This document shows positions 52,694-61,619 of a DNA stretch of 64,000 nucleotides, piece by piece. Numbering within the stretch: position 1 is the stretch's first letter; every line of letters starts with the position of its first letter. The position numbers and the translations under genes were made by a program. The notes under the pieces were generated by a model that made no database searches, was not told the origin of the DNA, and saw only the letters and a list, made by a program, of their open reading frames with translations. The DNA is from Phyllobacterium pellucidum (lineage in GTDB: Bacteria; Pseudomonadota; Alphaproteobacteria; Rhizobiales; Rhizobiaceae), in the NCBI RefSeq assembly GCF_013327855.1, contig NZ_JABUMX010000004.1:310001-374000 (forward strand), written 5' to 3'.

Positions 52694-52933
52694 CTATTCG
52701 GTTTTTGTGCGCAGGAGGTCAGACACGAAAATCGTCTTCAAAAGTTCGCCCGGTTCATTATAGATGCGCACGACCCATGTCGTTGGATCGTAGCCTTCAA
52801 TGACCGCGTCGATGAGCGATTCCCTTGCTGCCTTGTGCGCAGCGTCGATCGCAGCTTCATGGTCAGGAAATGCGATCGGTGTAATGGCATCAAGCCCCTC
52901 ACCTTCATCGAAAACGAAACGAAACAGCGGCAT
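52694..52933 (-). CDS. DUF6894 family protein
   Basis: 79 residues: MPLFRFVFDEGEGLDAITPIAF, then DHEAAIDAAHKAARESLIDA and WVVRIYNEPGELLKTIFV, the conserved layout of DUF6894 (ferredoxin-like small cytosolic protein of rhizobia). AAAGGAAG and GAGG precede ATG 52933. A second member lies at 55662-55922. Confidence 0.78.
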   Translation of the reverse strand: MPLFRFVFDEGEGLDAITPIAFPDHEAAIDAAHKAARESLIDAVIEGYDPTTWVVRIYNEPGELLKTIFVSDLLRTKTE

Positions 52934-53213
52934 GTGGGACCTCGCACTTCCTTTGTCGAGAATGAACTCTCCGCACCACCATTCGTTCCCTAGGTGAGAC
53001 CATGAAAGTCGCCGTTGGCTCGTTCTGCCTAGTCCAAACATGCGCGGGCGGATCACGGACCTCGTCAGGATTGGGCAAAGGCACTTCGTCCGGCCGCTGA
53101 TCCGGAGATGGCGGCTCGACAATGGGCGGCACCGGGCCGGGTCCCGGCGCGGGCACCGGCGGCCTGTCAGGGATTGGCGGATCGGGATTTGGACGAGGAC
53201 CAGGATCACCCAT
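52905..53213 (-). CDS. Proline-rich hypothetical protein
   Basis: A frame from ATG 53213 begins with a Pro/Asp/Gly repeat (MGDPGPRPNPDPPIPDRPP) and a conserved-looking LPNPDEVRDPPAHVW. Similar short Pro-rich proteins ending near the HVW position are common in rhizobia. The last about 40 residues look like random translation and overlap the DUF6894 start by 29 bp, so the gene may be frameshifted near its end. Confidence 0.55.
   Translation of the reverse strand: MGDPGPRPNPDPPIPDRPPVPAPGPGPVPPIVEPPSPDQRPDEVPLPNPDEVRDPPAHVWTRQNEPTATFMVSPRERMVVRRVHSRQRKCEVPHAAVSFRFR
52965..52989 (-). promoter_or_regulatory. EcfG-type promoter (DUF6894 gene at 52694-52933)
   Basis: Minus strand GGAAC (52989-52985), 16-base spacer, AGTT (52968-52965), 56 bp upstream of the start. 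It lies inside the tail of the proline-rich gene. Confidence 0.5.
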
Positions 53214-53286
53214 CAGATTGCTCCCTACTGTTGCTCGAATTTGCGTCATTGCAGTGAGTGGCAATTGGCATCGTAAGTTTCAGTGA

Positions 53287-53311
53287 AACACATGGAGGAA
53301 ACGGAAGTTCC
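53287..53311 (-). promoter_or_regulatory. EcfG-type promoter (proline-rich protein gene)
   Basis: Minus strand GGAAC (53311-53307), 16-base spacer, TGTT (53290-53287). Divergent from the plus-strand GGAAC site at 53349. Confidence 0.5.
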
Positions 53312-53348
53312 GTCACCCTGGGCACGCGTTAGAGAGTGGGAGACTCCG

Positions 53349-53373
53349 GGAACGTAACGTCTGGAAAATCGTT
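53349..53373 (+). promoter_or_regulatory. EcfG-type promoter (53408 gene)
   Basis: GGAAC (53349-53353), 16-base spacer, CGTT (53370-53373): full consensus, 59 bp upstream of the start codon. Confidence 0.7.
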
Positions 53374-53407
53374 CACGGGAAGTAGTCGCCAAGCAGATGA
53401 GGGTGTC

Positions 53408-53602
53408 ATGAGCAACGAGCCTACAAAAGCGGATTTGCGCGAAGAACTGGCGCGGCTGAAGGACGATCTCGCCGTCGCCGAAGGCAGCCAAACCTTCGGC
53501 ATTTCCACGGAAGGTGATTCAGTACCGGGTGACAGTGCCGCAGAGGTGATACGGCGCAGGATCGACGAACTGGAAGAAGTGCTGAACCGCGCCGGAAACT
53601 AA
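53408..53602 (+). CDS. Small coiled-coil hypothetical protein
   Basis: 64 residues with two heptad-like helices (ADLREELARLKDDLAVAEG and AAEVIRRRIDELEEVLNRAG) separated by a polar loop. No named family recognised. The perfect stress promoter upstream supports a real gene. It is convergent with the 53609 gene. Confidence 0.62.
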   Translation: MSNEPTKADLREELARLKDDLAVAEGSQTFGISTEGDSVPGDSAAEVIRRRIDELEEVLNRAGN

Positions 53603-53608
53603 CAAGTG

Positions 53609-53836
53609 CTAGTGTTGCTCCTGATCCCTGAGGTCGAGCCCGAGCAGCTTGTTGAGAGCGAGCCGCGCTTCGCGCATGGTCCAACCTGCCGCCATCGCCT
53701 CCCTGATGAGATCGATGTAATCTTCACCCGGATCGTGCAGTTCTTCGAACCTTGCCCTGATGGCTTCGACGCAATCCGACTCGCGAACCGAATGGGTTGC
53801 CAAACGCGAGGGCGGAGAAATCTGCACCGTCATCAT
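53609..53836 (-). CDS. Small hypothetical protein
   Basis: 75 residues. The C-terminal half (LHDPGEDYIDLIREAMAAGWTMREARLALNKL) has a pattern seen in short uncharacterised rhizobial proteins. ATG 53836 (or 53833) is preceded by GGAGGCG on the minus strand. A full-consensus EcfG-type promoter lies upstream. Confidence 0.6.
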   Translation of the reverse strand: MMTVQISPPSRLATHSVRESDCVEAIRARFEELHDPGEDYIDLIREAMAAGWTMREARLALNKLLGLDLRDQEQH

Positions 53837-53890
53837 GACGCCTCCAGTCAAGACCAGAACCTTATACCATCAGAAGTTGTAGCAAAATGT

Positions 53891-53915
53891 AACGGCCCGC
53901 GGGTTCGAAAGTTCC
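53891..53915 (-). promoter_or_regulatory. EcfG-type promoter (53609-53836 gene)
   Basis: Minus strand GGAAC (53915-53911), 16-base spacer, CGTT (53894-53891): full consensus. Confidence 0.65.
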
Positions 53916-53947
53916 AACCCCTGCACTCAGGTTCATCTCCTCTCAGG

Positions 53948-54832
53948 CTACCAGTAGAGGCTGTGAAAACGCGAAAGTGCTTTGGCCAACGTCTCGGGCA
54001 CCTCCTCCGCCATATGGTGCCTGCAAGGCAGGGACTGGCCGGACAGTTCCGTTGCCCACCGCCGCCAGACGCCAAGAACATCGCCATAGAGGTACTCGAG
54101 ATCGTCCTGCCCCGACCATAAAACCTGCAACGGACAGGCCAAGCGCCGTCCGGCGCTCCGGTCTTCCTCGTCGTGGCGCCAGTCGATCTCAAGGCCGGCA
54201 CGGTAATCCTCGATCATGCCGTGGACCGTCGACGGATCATGAATGGCTGTGCTGTAATCCGCGAAGTTCGCTTCTCCCATTTTGTCGGCCGTACCACCGT
54301 ACCATGCGAGCGGATCGGCCAGGATGGCCCGTTCAGGCTTCTCTGCTTGAGCGAAGAAAAACCAGTGCCACCAGGCTTTCGCGAATTTGGCGTCGCATCG
54401 CTCGACAGCCTCGATGATTGGAACTCCATCGAGGATTGATAGAGATCTGATCGTCTGCGGATGATCCATCGCACAGCGAAAAGCCGTATAGCTGCCGCGA
54501 TCGTGGCCGGCGATCGAGAATGTTTCGAACCCCAGTCCGCGCATTAGCTCGACGCAGTCACGCGCTTTCGCTCGTTTGGACGACCCGGCGTGATCGGGAT
54601 GGTCCGCAGGCTTGGACGAACCGCCAAATCCGCGCAGATCAGGACAGACAACTGTAAACTCAAGCGCGAGCAAAGGAGCAACCCGGTACCAGGTGGTGTG
54701 CGTGCGCGGATGCCCGTGCAGCAAAAGCAGCGGCGGTCCGTTACCCCCGTGACGAACCCGCAAGGTGGCTTCGCTGAGAACGATCGTCTCCAAGGTGAAT
54801 CCCGGAAATATCTCGGCTGTCTTATACGACAT
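53948..54832 (-). CDS. Alpha/beta hydrolase, haloacetate dehalogenase-like
   Basis: 294 residues resembling fluoroacetate/haloacetate dehalogenases: HGHPRTHTTWYRVAPLLA, DLRGFGGSSKP, the nucleophile aspartate in IAGHDRGSYTAFR, the lid segment AWWHWFFFAQAEKPE, a DYRAGLEIDW segment and the catalytic histidine in CRHHMAEEVPE. Whether it really cleaves C-halogen bonds is not certain, since many relatives are epoxide or ester hydrolases. It lies nine bases after the Crp/Fnr-type gene and is probably co-transcribed with it. Confidence 0.82.
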   Translation of the reverse strand: MSYKTAEIFPGFTLETIVLSEATLRVRHGGNGPPLLLLHGHPRTHTTWYRVAPLLALEFTVVCPDLRGFGGSSKPADHPDHAGSSKRAKARDCVELMRGLGFETFSIAGHDRGSYTAFRCAMDHPQTIRSLSILDGVPIIEAVERCDAKFAKAWWHWFFFAQAEKPERAILADPLAWYGGTADKMGEANFADYSTAIHDPSTVHGMIEDYRAGLEIDWRHDEEDRSAGRRLACPLQVLWSGQDDLEYLYGDVLGVWRRWATELSGQSLPCRHHMAEEVPETLAKALSRFHSLYW

Positions 54833-54841
54833 CTGTAATCG

Positions 54842-55573
54842 CTACCGCGCCTCGACCGAAAGATTGAGATAAAGCGGGTTGAATTCCGCGAACTCCTTCA
54901 GGGCTTCCCAATCGACAATGGTCACTGTCCGATTGATCCAGGTCACCAGCTTTTCGCGGCGCAGCGACTGCAGTGTCTTGTTGAGATGGACCACCGAGAT
55001 CCCGACGACATCGGCAAGCTCGACCTGCGACAGCGGTAGATGAAAGCTCTGTTCGTTGGTCAGTTGGACGACCTGCAGGCGGACGTAGAGCTCGCAGATC
55101 AGATGAGCAAGATGGGCCTTCTTTGATCTTCGCCCCATCGCGACGATCCATTCGCGATGGATGGCGCCGTCGATCAGGGTGGAAAGCCAGAGCAACCGCG
55201 TCAGGTGCGGGACAGTTTCGGTGACCGTCTTGAGAGCGCTGTGGTCGGCGAAGGCGACGCGGCACGGGGACAAGGCGACAATACCGTGGTCCATGATTTT
55301 CAGGGGGAATGCGTGAAGATCGACGAAGTCGCCGGGAATATGCAGGGACGTAATCTGCCGGCTTCCGTCATCGAGCACCTTATAGCGCGCGGCGAAGCCT
55401 TCCAGCATCAAGGTGCTATATGTCGGCCGTGATCCTTCCCGCACCAGATCTTCATCGATTTCAAATTGTCGCCCGCGTGTGATGATTGATCGAAGAAGCG
55501 ATTTCTCCTCCTCGGAAACAATATCGCGGCTTTCAAGATTCAGAAGCAGTGATTCAATCAAAGAAACCTCCAT
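54842..55573 (-). CDS. Crp/Fnr-family transcriptional regulator
   Basis: 243 residues. Sensor domain about 35-140 (REGSRPTYSTLMLEGFAARY, ITSLHIPGDFVDLHAF) and HTH about 175-225 (LPLSQVELADVVGISVVHLN). No Fnr-type cysteine cluster is present. ATG 55573 is chosen over the frame start at 55618 because MEVSLIESLLLNLES is the usual start of this subgroup. It is first of a two-gene unit with the dehalogenase-like gene and divergent from a DUF6894 gene. Confidence 0.86.
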   Translation of the reverse strand: MEVSLIESLLLNLESRDIVSEEEKSLLRSIITRGRQFEIDEDLVREGSRPTYSTLMLEGFAARYKVLDDGSRQITSLHIPGDFVDLHAFPLKIMDHGIVALSPCRVAFADHSALKTVTETVPHLTRLLWLSTLIDGAIHREWIVAMGRRSKKAHLAHLICELYVRLQVVQLTNEQSFHLPLSQVELADVVGISVVHLNKTLQSLRREKLVTWINRTVTIVDWEALKEFAEFNPLYLNLSVEAR

Positions 55574-55602
55574 CCAATTTTCCAGAATAGTGACGAATGA
55601 CG

Positions 55603-55627
55603 GAACTGATTGGCCCACGAACGATTA
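55603..55627 (+). promoter_or_regulatory. EcfG-type promoter (DUF6894 gene at 55662)
   Basis: GGAAC (55603-55607), 16-base spacer, GATT (55624-55627), 59 bp upstream of the start. It meets GGAAC-N18-TT but not CGTT. Confidence 0.45.
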
Positions 55628-55661
55628 CTATCCTTACGAAACCAGCAGCGTGTACACACAA

Positions 55662-55922
55662 ATGTCCCGATATTACTTTGACTTGCACAATGGCGCCGGC
55701 CCCCTGCGCGACGACCACGGGGTGGAATTGGCGACGCTCAATGCCGTAACCCAGGAGGCAACGCGCATCCTGCTTGATATTGCTCGCGACGAAGTCGGCG
55801 ACACCGGGCGTCTGATTGTCACCGTGACTGTGAGAGACGAGGCAGGGAATCCCATTTCAATCGCGAGCCTGACGTTTTCCAATGAGTGGCTGGAAAATCC
55901 GAAGACAGTGCCGTCTCGGTAA
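55662..55922 (+). CDS. DUF6894 family protein
   Basis: 86 residues: MSRYYFDLHNGAGPLRDDHG, VELATLNAVTQEATRILLDIA and IVTVTVRDEAGNPISIASLTF, the full DUF6894 pattern. The longer frame from 55413 runs antisense through the Crp gene and is not real. Confidence 0.8.
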   Translation: MSRYYFDLHNGAGPLRDDHGVELATLNAVTQEATRILLDIARDEVGDTGRLIVTVTVRDEAGNPISIASLTFSNEWLENPKTVPSR

Positions 55923-56117
55923 GATTGCGTTGCTGATCTAGCTACAAGTCGCCGCGAAACCTTTTGTTCCGATTCAATGCGGTTCGCTCATAACCGAGCG
56001 ATCATCGTGCAGTCTCGCAAAGCATGTTTCGACGATTCCGTTAAACAATTTGAATGACACCCACCGGCGCCGCGTCCAGTGTTCGGCTTAATACTTGACG
56101 ACGATGAGGAGGCATTC

Positions 56118-56369
56118 ATGCGACGTGCAAGGAAAGCAATATATTCCCGCGAAGACTGGAACCTCATGGAACACGCACACCGCATCGCGTGCCGCGATCT
56201 CCATGTACCGAGTACAAGCCTGGACGAAATCCACAGGGTTGCCAAACGGGTGATGACCCTTTTCGATGGGGGCTTGCGTGACGAAAACCTGATCGCCGCC
56301 ACTGCGGCGAGCCAGGAGCGTTTCATTGCCGATACGCTTTCCCTTCGCCACAAAAAGGTTCCGGCCTAA
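56118..56369 (+). CDS. Small hypothetical protein
   Basis: 83 residues, helical and charged (MRRARKAIYSREDWNLMEHA, LDEIHRVAKRVMTLFDGGL). GAGGAGG five bases before ATG 56118 decides the start. Not assigned to a family. Its last four bases overlap the convergent ligase gene stop. Confidence 0.62.
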   Translation: MRRARKAIYSREDWNLMEHAHRIACRDLHVPSTSLDEIHRVAKRVMTLFDGGLRDENLIAATAASQERFIADTLSLRHKKVPA

Positions 56370-57400
56370 TGCACGCCTGACCTGAGCTGCTCGTACGTGC
56401 ATTGGCGAGGGCTCTTGTCGGGACGCCACCGCAACAATTTGGTCCCGTGGCGAAACCGATCACCGCTGACATGATCAAATCTTACCTCGACGACGAGTTG
56501 CGGCTTCAACGGTTGCCATTCGCCGCTCCGCTCTGTGCTCCAGCGGCTCGGCCCACCTGGAGCCTTGCCGGTAAAGCCGGGAGGCCCGACCAATGCCTCC
56601 AGCTTCTCTGTCAGTTCACCGCGCTCTTTATCCGTAATCGTTGACGTATAGCCAACGTGATCGAGCTGGCCGTCACTGTTATAGAGGCCAAGAAGAAGAG
56701 ACCCGACTTGCTTGCTGTCATGTTCGTAACGGAACCCGCCAACCACGCAATCCGCTGACTTAAGACGCTTCACCTTGATCATGGCGCGCTCGCCCGGAAG
56801 ATATGGGCCATCCACGCGCTTGCACACGACGCCATCGGTTCCCGCATAACCATTTTCGAGCCAGATACGTGCTTCGTCGATATCGCTCGTATGCGGCGAT
56901 TGCGTCAGTGCGGCTTCGCGCGCGAGCGCCAGAAAGGCGGACAATTGCGCATTACGAACGGTAAGCGGACTATCCATGATTAACTTGCCGTCGGGATTCA
57001 TCAGCATGTCGAAGACGACGAGCCTCGACGGCGTTTCAGCCGCGAGCTTTCTGACACGGCTTTCCGCAGGATGAAGTCGCATTTGCAGGGCTTCAAAGGA
57101 GAGCGCGCCGCCGCTCTCGATGACGAGTTCGCCGTCGATTACAAAACGTTGAACCGGCAGCGCCGCCAGCAACTCGACCATCTCCGGAAAGAAGCGCCCC
57201 AGCGGCTTCCCGGATTTGGCGCGCAAATCAACCTCGGTTCCGTCCTTGAATGCCAGGCAGCGAAATCCATCCCATTTCGGTTCATATTGCCAGCCGCCGT
57301 CGGCAGGCAGGGTCTCGGCCGATCGGGCCTCCATCGGCTGCGTATCGAGAGGCAGGGCCCACGCAGAGCGTGAAATCTTCCGTTTCCCCACTTCGATCAT
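56366..57400 (-). CDS. ligC: ATP-dependent DNA ligase (LigC type)
   Basis: 344 residues. The nucleotidyltransferase domain has the adenylated lysine in [13 protein letters not shown], then [41 protein letters not shown] and [15 protein letters not shown] (motif V). The C-terminal OB-fold domain follows. LigC ligases take part in bacterial end joining or excision repair with LigD and Ku. ATG 57400 overlaps the ligD stop by four bases, so the two are translated together. No ku gene is present in the window. Confidence 0.86.
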   Translation of the reverse strand: MIEVGKRKISRSAWALPLDTQPMEARSAETLPADGGWQYEPKWDGFRCLAFKDGTEVDLRAKSGKPLGRFFPEMVELLAALPVQRFVIDGELVIESGGALSFEALQMRLHPAESRVRKLAAETPSRLVVFDMLMNPDGKLIMDSPLTVRNAQLSAFLALAREAALTQSPHTSDIDEARIWLENGYAGTDGVVCKRVDGPYLPGERAMIKVKRLKSADCVVGGFRYEHDSKQVGSLLLGLYNSDGQLDHVGYTSTITDKERGELTEKLEALVGPPGFTGKAPGGPSRWSTERSGEWQPLKPQLVVEVRFDHVSGDRFRHGTKLLRWRPDKSPRQCTYEQLRSGVH

Positions 57401-60033
57401 GCTGCTGCTTTCACGGACTTTCCCAGAAGCTTGATGGCCTTTTCCAATGAACGTTCTCCATCGAGATAATCCGCCCAAGCGTCGGTTTTTTCGAGAAGTG
57501 CGGGGACCGTTCGCACGGTAAAACGCTTGGGGTCGAGATCGGCCCTTACGTCCCCCCACGCCAAGGGCATGGATACAGTTGCGCCAGGACGAGCCCGAGA
57601 CGAGAGCGGCGCCACCGCGGTCGCCATGCGATCGTTGCGCAAATAATCGAGAAAGATCCGCCCGTTGCGCAGTTTCTTAGCCATCTTGACGAGATAGCGG
57701 TCCGGGTGATCATTGGCCATTATCTGGCAGACATCGTGGGCGAATGCCTTTGCCTCGCTCCAGGTGAGCTTGCTCTTCTTGCTGGTCGCAAGTGGCGTGA
57801 CGACGTGCAGGCCCTTGCCGCCCGTGGTCTTGCAGAAGCAGACGAGGTCCAGCGCTTCGAGACGTTCCCGCATTTCCTTCGCAGCCGCGACCACCACCGA
57901 GAACGGCACATCGGGGCCGGGATCCAGATCGAATACCAGCCGTCCTGGAACGTCTGGATTTCCAGGTGCGCAATTCCATGGATGCAGCTCGAGGGCAGCG
58001 ATCTGGGCGACTGCAATCAATCCCTCCACCCGGTCGATTTGCAGATAGGGCTTTCGATCGCCGGAAACCGTTACCAATTCGATCAGGTTCGACGCGCCCT
58101 GCATGGCGTGGCGCTGGAAGAACTGTTCTCCGCCCATGCCGTCCGGGGCGCGGATGATCGAACATGGCCTCCCCTTGATATGATCAAGCAGCCATGGGCC
58201 GACCGCCTGGTAATACTCGGCAAGATCAAGCTTGGTGACAGGCCTCTTGTCGCCGGCGTCCGGCCACAGAGGTTTGTCCGGATTGGACAAAACAACACCC
58301 ATGATTTCGGCCTTCGCTCCACGTCGCTTGCCGATGCTCCGCGCCTGTTTCCCGGGATCGGGAACGTCCGTGGTTTCAGGTTTGGCCGGCTCCTCCGCCT
58401 CGACTTCCAGGGCAGGTTTGTCTTCACGAATACCTTTGAACGAAGCCTGCCGCACGAGACCGTCGGCAGTCCAGCCTTCGAATTCGATCTCCGCCACGAG
58501 TTCGGGTTTCACCCATTCGATATCGGGATCGACCTTCTTGGCCATGTTCCCCCCGGTGAAGGGCGACTTTTCGACGCGAAGTGCCTCGAGTCGGGGCAAC
58601 AGCGACTTCACTTTTGCCGCTCCATACCCTGTGCCGACGCGGCCGACATAAATGAAATGGTCCTCCCGGAACACACCTACGAGCAGCGAGCGGAATTTTC
58701 CGTTGGTCTTCGACCAACCGCCGATGACGACTTCGTGGCCGGCGCGGCACTTCGCTTTAACCCACATATCGGTTCGCCCCGAACGGTAGGTAGCGTTGGA
58801 CTGCTTCGACACAATTCCCTCTAGCGAAAGCTTGCAGGCGGATTTCAGGACCGCGTCACCACCCGTCTCGAAGTGGTCGACATATCTGAGCCTCGGATCA
58901 CCGCCCGCGTCGTCGAGGATCGACTGCAGCCGTGCCTTTCGTTCGGTCAAGGGGCGGTCGCGCCAATCCTGACCGGCTTCGAACAACAGATCAAAGGCGA
59001 AGTAGACAAGGTCGCCGGTCTTGCCATCGGCCTGTGCCGCCTGCAGCGCGGCAAAGTCGGGTGCGCCATGATCATCGAGAGCGCATATCTCCCCATCGAT
59101 AATCACATCCGGCAATGCCGAGAATGCCTTGGCGATTGCCGTGTACTTCTTCGTCCAGTCAAGACCCTTGCGGGTCCTCAGCGTCGCATCTCCGTCCTTG
59201 ACCCGGGCTTGAATGCGATAGCCATCGAACTTGATCTCATGCACCCATCCAGCGTCAGAAGGAGGACGCGCAACGCTTTCGCAAAGCTGTGGAGGGATGA
59301 AGTCCGGCATCGTCGCTTCACTTGAGGCGGCAGGCGTTCCTCGCTTGCGCGTAGTCGGCGCTGCAGAGCCGTTGCGATTGCTCTCCCAAGTTGCGTCCGC
59401 TGCCGCGTCAGAACCCTCCGTCATGAACGGCTTGGGCTTGCGCCCTTTTCCCGAGGCTATTGCCTCCATGGTACGGCCCGACGCCACCGAGGCTGCTTCC
59501 TTGAGGATCGCGTCACCGTTTCCATCTACCGAGTGGTCGTCGCGATGCTTGATCAGCAACCAGTTGTTGCGCTTGCCGCCGTCCCGGTCATTCTTCATGC
59601 GCACGAGCACGAAGCTGCCGTGCAATTTCTTGCCATCCAACGCGAATTTGAGATCGCCGTCCTCGAGCGCCTCCTGAGGGGATTTGGTACCCTCCGGTTC
59701 CCAATAACCCCGATCCCACAGCATTACGGTTCCACCGCCATACTGGCCCTTCGGGATCGTGCCTTCGAAGTCGCCATATTCGAGCGGATGATCTTCGACC
59801 TCGACGGCGAGCCGCTTGTCCTTTGGGTCAAGCGAGGGCCCCCGCGTCACCGCCCAGGATTTGAAAACGCCGTCGAGTTCCAGCCGGAGATCGTAGTGCA
59901 GCCTTGAAGCATCGTGCTTTTGGACGATGAAGCGAAGCCTGTTCGACGCATTGACTTCGCCGCCTCCGCTTGGCTCCTGTGTGAGCTTGAAGTCGCGTTT
60001 GGACGTGTAACGGGAGAGCTTGCCGTTTGCCAT
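57397..60033 (-). CDS. ligD: DNA ligase D (LigD) for non-homologous end joining
   Basis: About 878 residues in three modules. First comes the 3'-phosphoesterase (about 10-160, [21 protein letters not shown], then [15 protein letters not shown]), then the ATP-dependent ligase (about 220-540, adenylated lysine in [37 protein letters not shown]). The C-terminal archaeo-eukaryotic primase-like polymerase follows (about 590-870, LFFQRHAM-like [21 protein letters not shown] with catalytic Asp, [13 protein letters not shown]). LigD processes and seals Ku-bound double-strand ends. ATG 60033 begins [15 protein letters not shown], while 60060 or 60126 are alternatives. It is followed by overlapping ligC. 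Confidence 0.92.
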   Translation of the reverse strand: MANGKLSRYTSKRDFKLTQEPSGGGEVNASNRLRFIVQKHDASRLHYDLRLELDGVFKSWAVTRGPSLDPKDKRLAVEVEDHPLEYGDFEGTIPKGQYGGGTVMLWDRGYWEPEGTKSPQEALEDGDLKFALDGKKLHGSFVLVRMKNDRDGGKRNNWLLIKHRDDHSVDGNGDAILKEAASVASGRTMEAIASGKGRKPKPFMTEGSDAAADATWESNRNGSAAPTTRKRGTPAASSEATMPDFIPPQLCESVARPPSDAGWVHEIKFDGYRIQARVKDGDATLRTRKGLDWTKKYTAIAKAFSALPDVIIDGEICALDDHGAPDFAALQAAQADGKTGDLVYFAFDLLFEAGQDWRDRPLTERKARLQSILDDAGGDPRLRYVDHFETGGDAVLKSACKLSLEGIVSKQSNATYRSGRTDMWVKAKCRAGHEVVIGGWSKTNGKFRSLLVGVFREDHFIYVGRVGTGYGAAKVKSLLPRLEALRVEKSPFTGGNMAKKVDPDIEWVKPELVAEIEFEGWTADGLVRQASFKGIREDKPALEVEAEEPAKPETTDVPDPGKQARSIGKRRGAKAEIMGVVLSNPDKPLWPDAGDKRPVTKLDLAEYYQAVGPWLLDHIKGRPCSIIRAPDGMGGEQFFQRHAMQGASNLIELVTVSGDRKPYLQIDRVEGLIAVAQIAALELHPWNCAPGNPDVPGRLVFDLDPGPDVPFSVVVAAAKEMRERLEALDLVCFCKTTGGKGLHVVTPLATSKKSKLTWSEAKAFAHDVCQIMANDHPDRYLVKMAKKLRNGRIFLDYLRNDRMATAVAPLSSRARPGATVSMPLAWGDVRADLDPKRFTVRTVPALLEKTDAWADYLDGERSLEKAIKLLGKSVKAAA

Positions 60034-60188
60034 GATAACCTCGACCGCGCTTGATACCATGGCAGACAAACGCGCCGGATCGCGAAAAGATGCAGGCGGC
60101 TGGCGTTTGTGGCGCCAACCTCTCAAACGATAAGCATTACCGCGGAATCATGGCTGCTTGTGCGCACGATGCCGGGTCGACATAGTAG

Positions 60189-61619
60189 CTATTTGACGGC
60201 GAGCGAGAGCCTTGCGCCTTTGCCAAACGCCGGCCCGCCTGCACTGCTTCGCGCGATCATCCGCTTTTGCGCGTCCTGCAATTCGCGGACGGCCCCCTCA
60301 TAGTCGAGATTGGCCACGGCGTGATTGCGAACGACGGCAGATCCGTCGACAAAGACATCCCGGACCGCACGCTCGGCTGCGCAATGCAGAAGGTTGCGCA
60401 GGGGATCATGCACAGGCTGCATGCCGGGCGTCGCGATGTCGATCAGGACCAGATCAGCCTTGGCTCCGACTTCAAGCCTGCCAATATCGTCCCGTCCAAG
60501 CGCCTTGGCGCCGCCGATCGTTGCCGCATTGAATACGCCTTGCGTATCGATTTCCGCGAAGTTGCGCCCGGCGATGCGCGCGCAGATCAGCGCCTGGCGC
60601 ATCTCTTCGAGCATATTGAATGGATAGCTGTCAGTGCCGATCCCGATGGTCACCCCCGCGCGTTGATAGGCGCCGATCGTTTCAAGCGTCATGCCGCTGC
60701 GCGCAAAAGTTACCGGGCAGTGGGCAACCGCTGTCCCGGTCTCGGACAGGCGGACAATGTCGTTGCGGGTGCGCTGGCGCGTCCAGGAATGGTGATCGGC
60801 AAAAATGCAATGGCCGAGGATGAGATCGGGACCGAGTATGCCGATTGCGTCGAGATGCTGGATTGCGGTACGACCGTGGCGCCGCAAGAGTTCCTCATGC
60901 TCGGTCATGGTTTGCGCCGCATGGATGGTAATCGGCGCGCCTCGCCGGCGCGCCTCGTCGGCGGCTTCGGCCATAAGCTCCGGCCGGCAGGTCTCGATCT
61001 GCGAAGGCGCGACCACGCCCTGAAGCCGGCCGCTCTCGTGGGCACTGATTTCGTCGACGAGCGTCAAGGCCTGCCGGAACCGATCGTTCCCCGCTGCATC
61101 GTCCCAGTCGAAATCCAGGCGGTGGCTTTCGACGACGCGCCACTGCGCCTGGCGAAATCCCGGAGCCAGATAACCGCGCAAGCCGCTTTCCGCCATGGTC
61201 GAAATCCAGCGCGGATGATCGCCGGCAATGTCGAGCATCGTCGTCACACCGCTGCGCATCAGATCGCCAAGCATGACAGTCTGCGCCGCGACTTGTGCGT
61301 CCTCATCCGCATCGAGCAAGGCCGAAAATTCGTAAAGCGCATTGCCCCAGAGTGCGGGCGTGCCGGCATCCTCGAACAGTCCCTTGGCGAGCGGCTCGTC
61401 GCCTGAATGGCAATGAATATTGACGAGGCCGGGCATAACCATGAGGTTCGTCCCAGAAATCTCCTCGTTTATCGCACCGACGTAATGGCCGCCGACTTGC
61501 ATAACCCCCGCGCTAGAGAAAGCTACGTCACCGTCATTCATGTAGATGTGAGCATCGGTTTCCGCGTCCCAGGCGACAATCCAGGCAGCGTCCCGGATGA
61601 CAGTAACTTTCTCAGTCAT
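60189..61619 (-). CDS. Amidohydrolase, chlorohydrolase/deaminase family (AtzA/TrzA/SsnA-like)
   Basis: 476-residue metal-dependent hydrolase. Metal ligands are visible in NIHCHSGDE, ITIHAAQTMTEHEE, LGHCIFADHHS and GIGTDSYPFNM. The composite-domain beta sandwich is formed by both ends (GRLEVGAKADLVLIDI). Such enzymes deaminate or dechlorinate nitrogen heterocycles such as guanine, cytosine or s-triazines. The true substrate is not evident. It overlaps the upstream permease gene by eight bases and is the last gene of an amino-acid-type ABC operon, suggesting that the imported compound is its substrate. Confidence 0.82.
   Translation of the reverse strand: MTEKVTVIRDAAWIVAWDAETDAHIYMNDGDVAFSSAGVMQVGGHYVGAINEEISGTNLMVMPGLVNIHCHSGDEPLAKGLFEDAGTPALWGNALYEFSALLDADEDAQVAAQTVMLGDLMRSGVTTMLDIAGDHPRWISTMAESGLRGYLAPGFRQAQWRVVESHRLDFDWDDAAGNDRFRQALTLVDEISAHESGRLQGVVAPSQIETCRPELMAEAADEARRRGAPITIHAAQTMTEHEELLRRHGRTAIQHLDAIGILGPDLILGHCIFADHHSWTRQRTRNDIVRLSETGTAVAHCPVTFARSGMTLETIGAYQRAGVTIGIGTDSYPFNMLEEMRQALICARIAGRNFAEIDTQGVFNAATIGGAKALGRDDIGRLEVGAKADLVLIDIATPGMQPVHDPLRNLLHCAAERAVRDVFVDGSAVVRNHAVANLDYEGAVRELQDAQKRMIARSSAGGPAFGKGARLSLAVK

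Noticed and set aside
57706..58824. 372-aa plus-strand frame within ligD
   Set aside because: Antisense of the LigD polymerase and ligase domains.
60267..61406. 379-aa plus-strand frame within the amidohydrolase
   Set aside because: Antisense of the metal-binding domains; no protein-like motifs.
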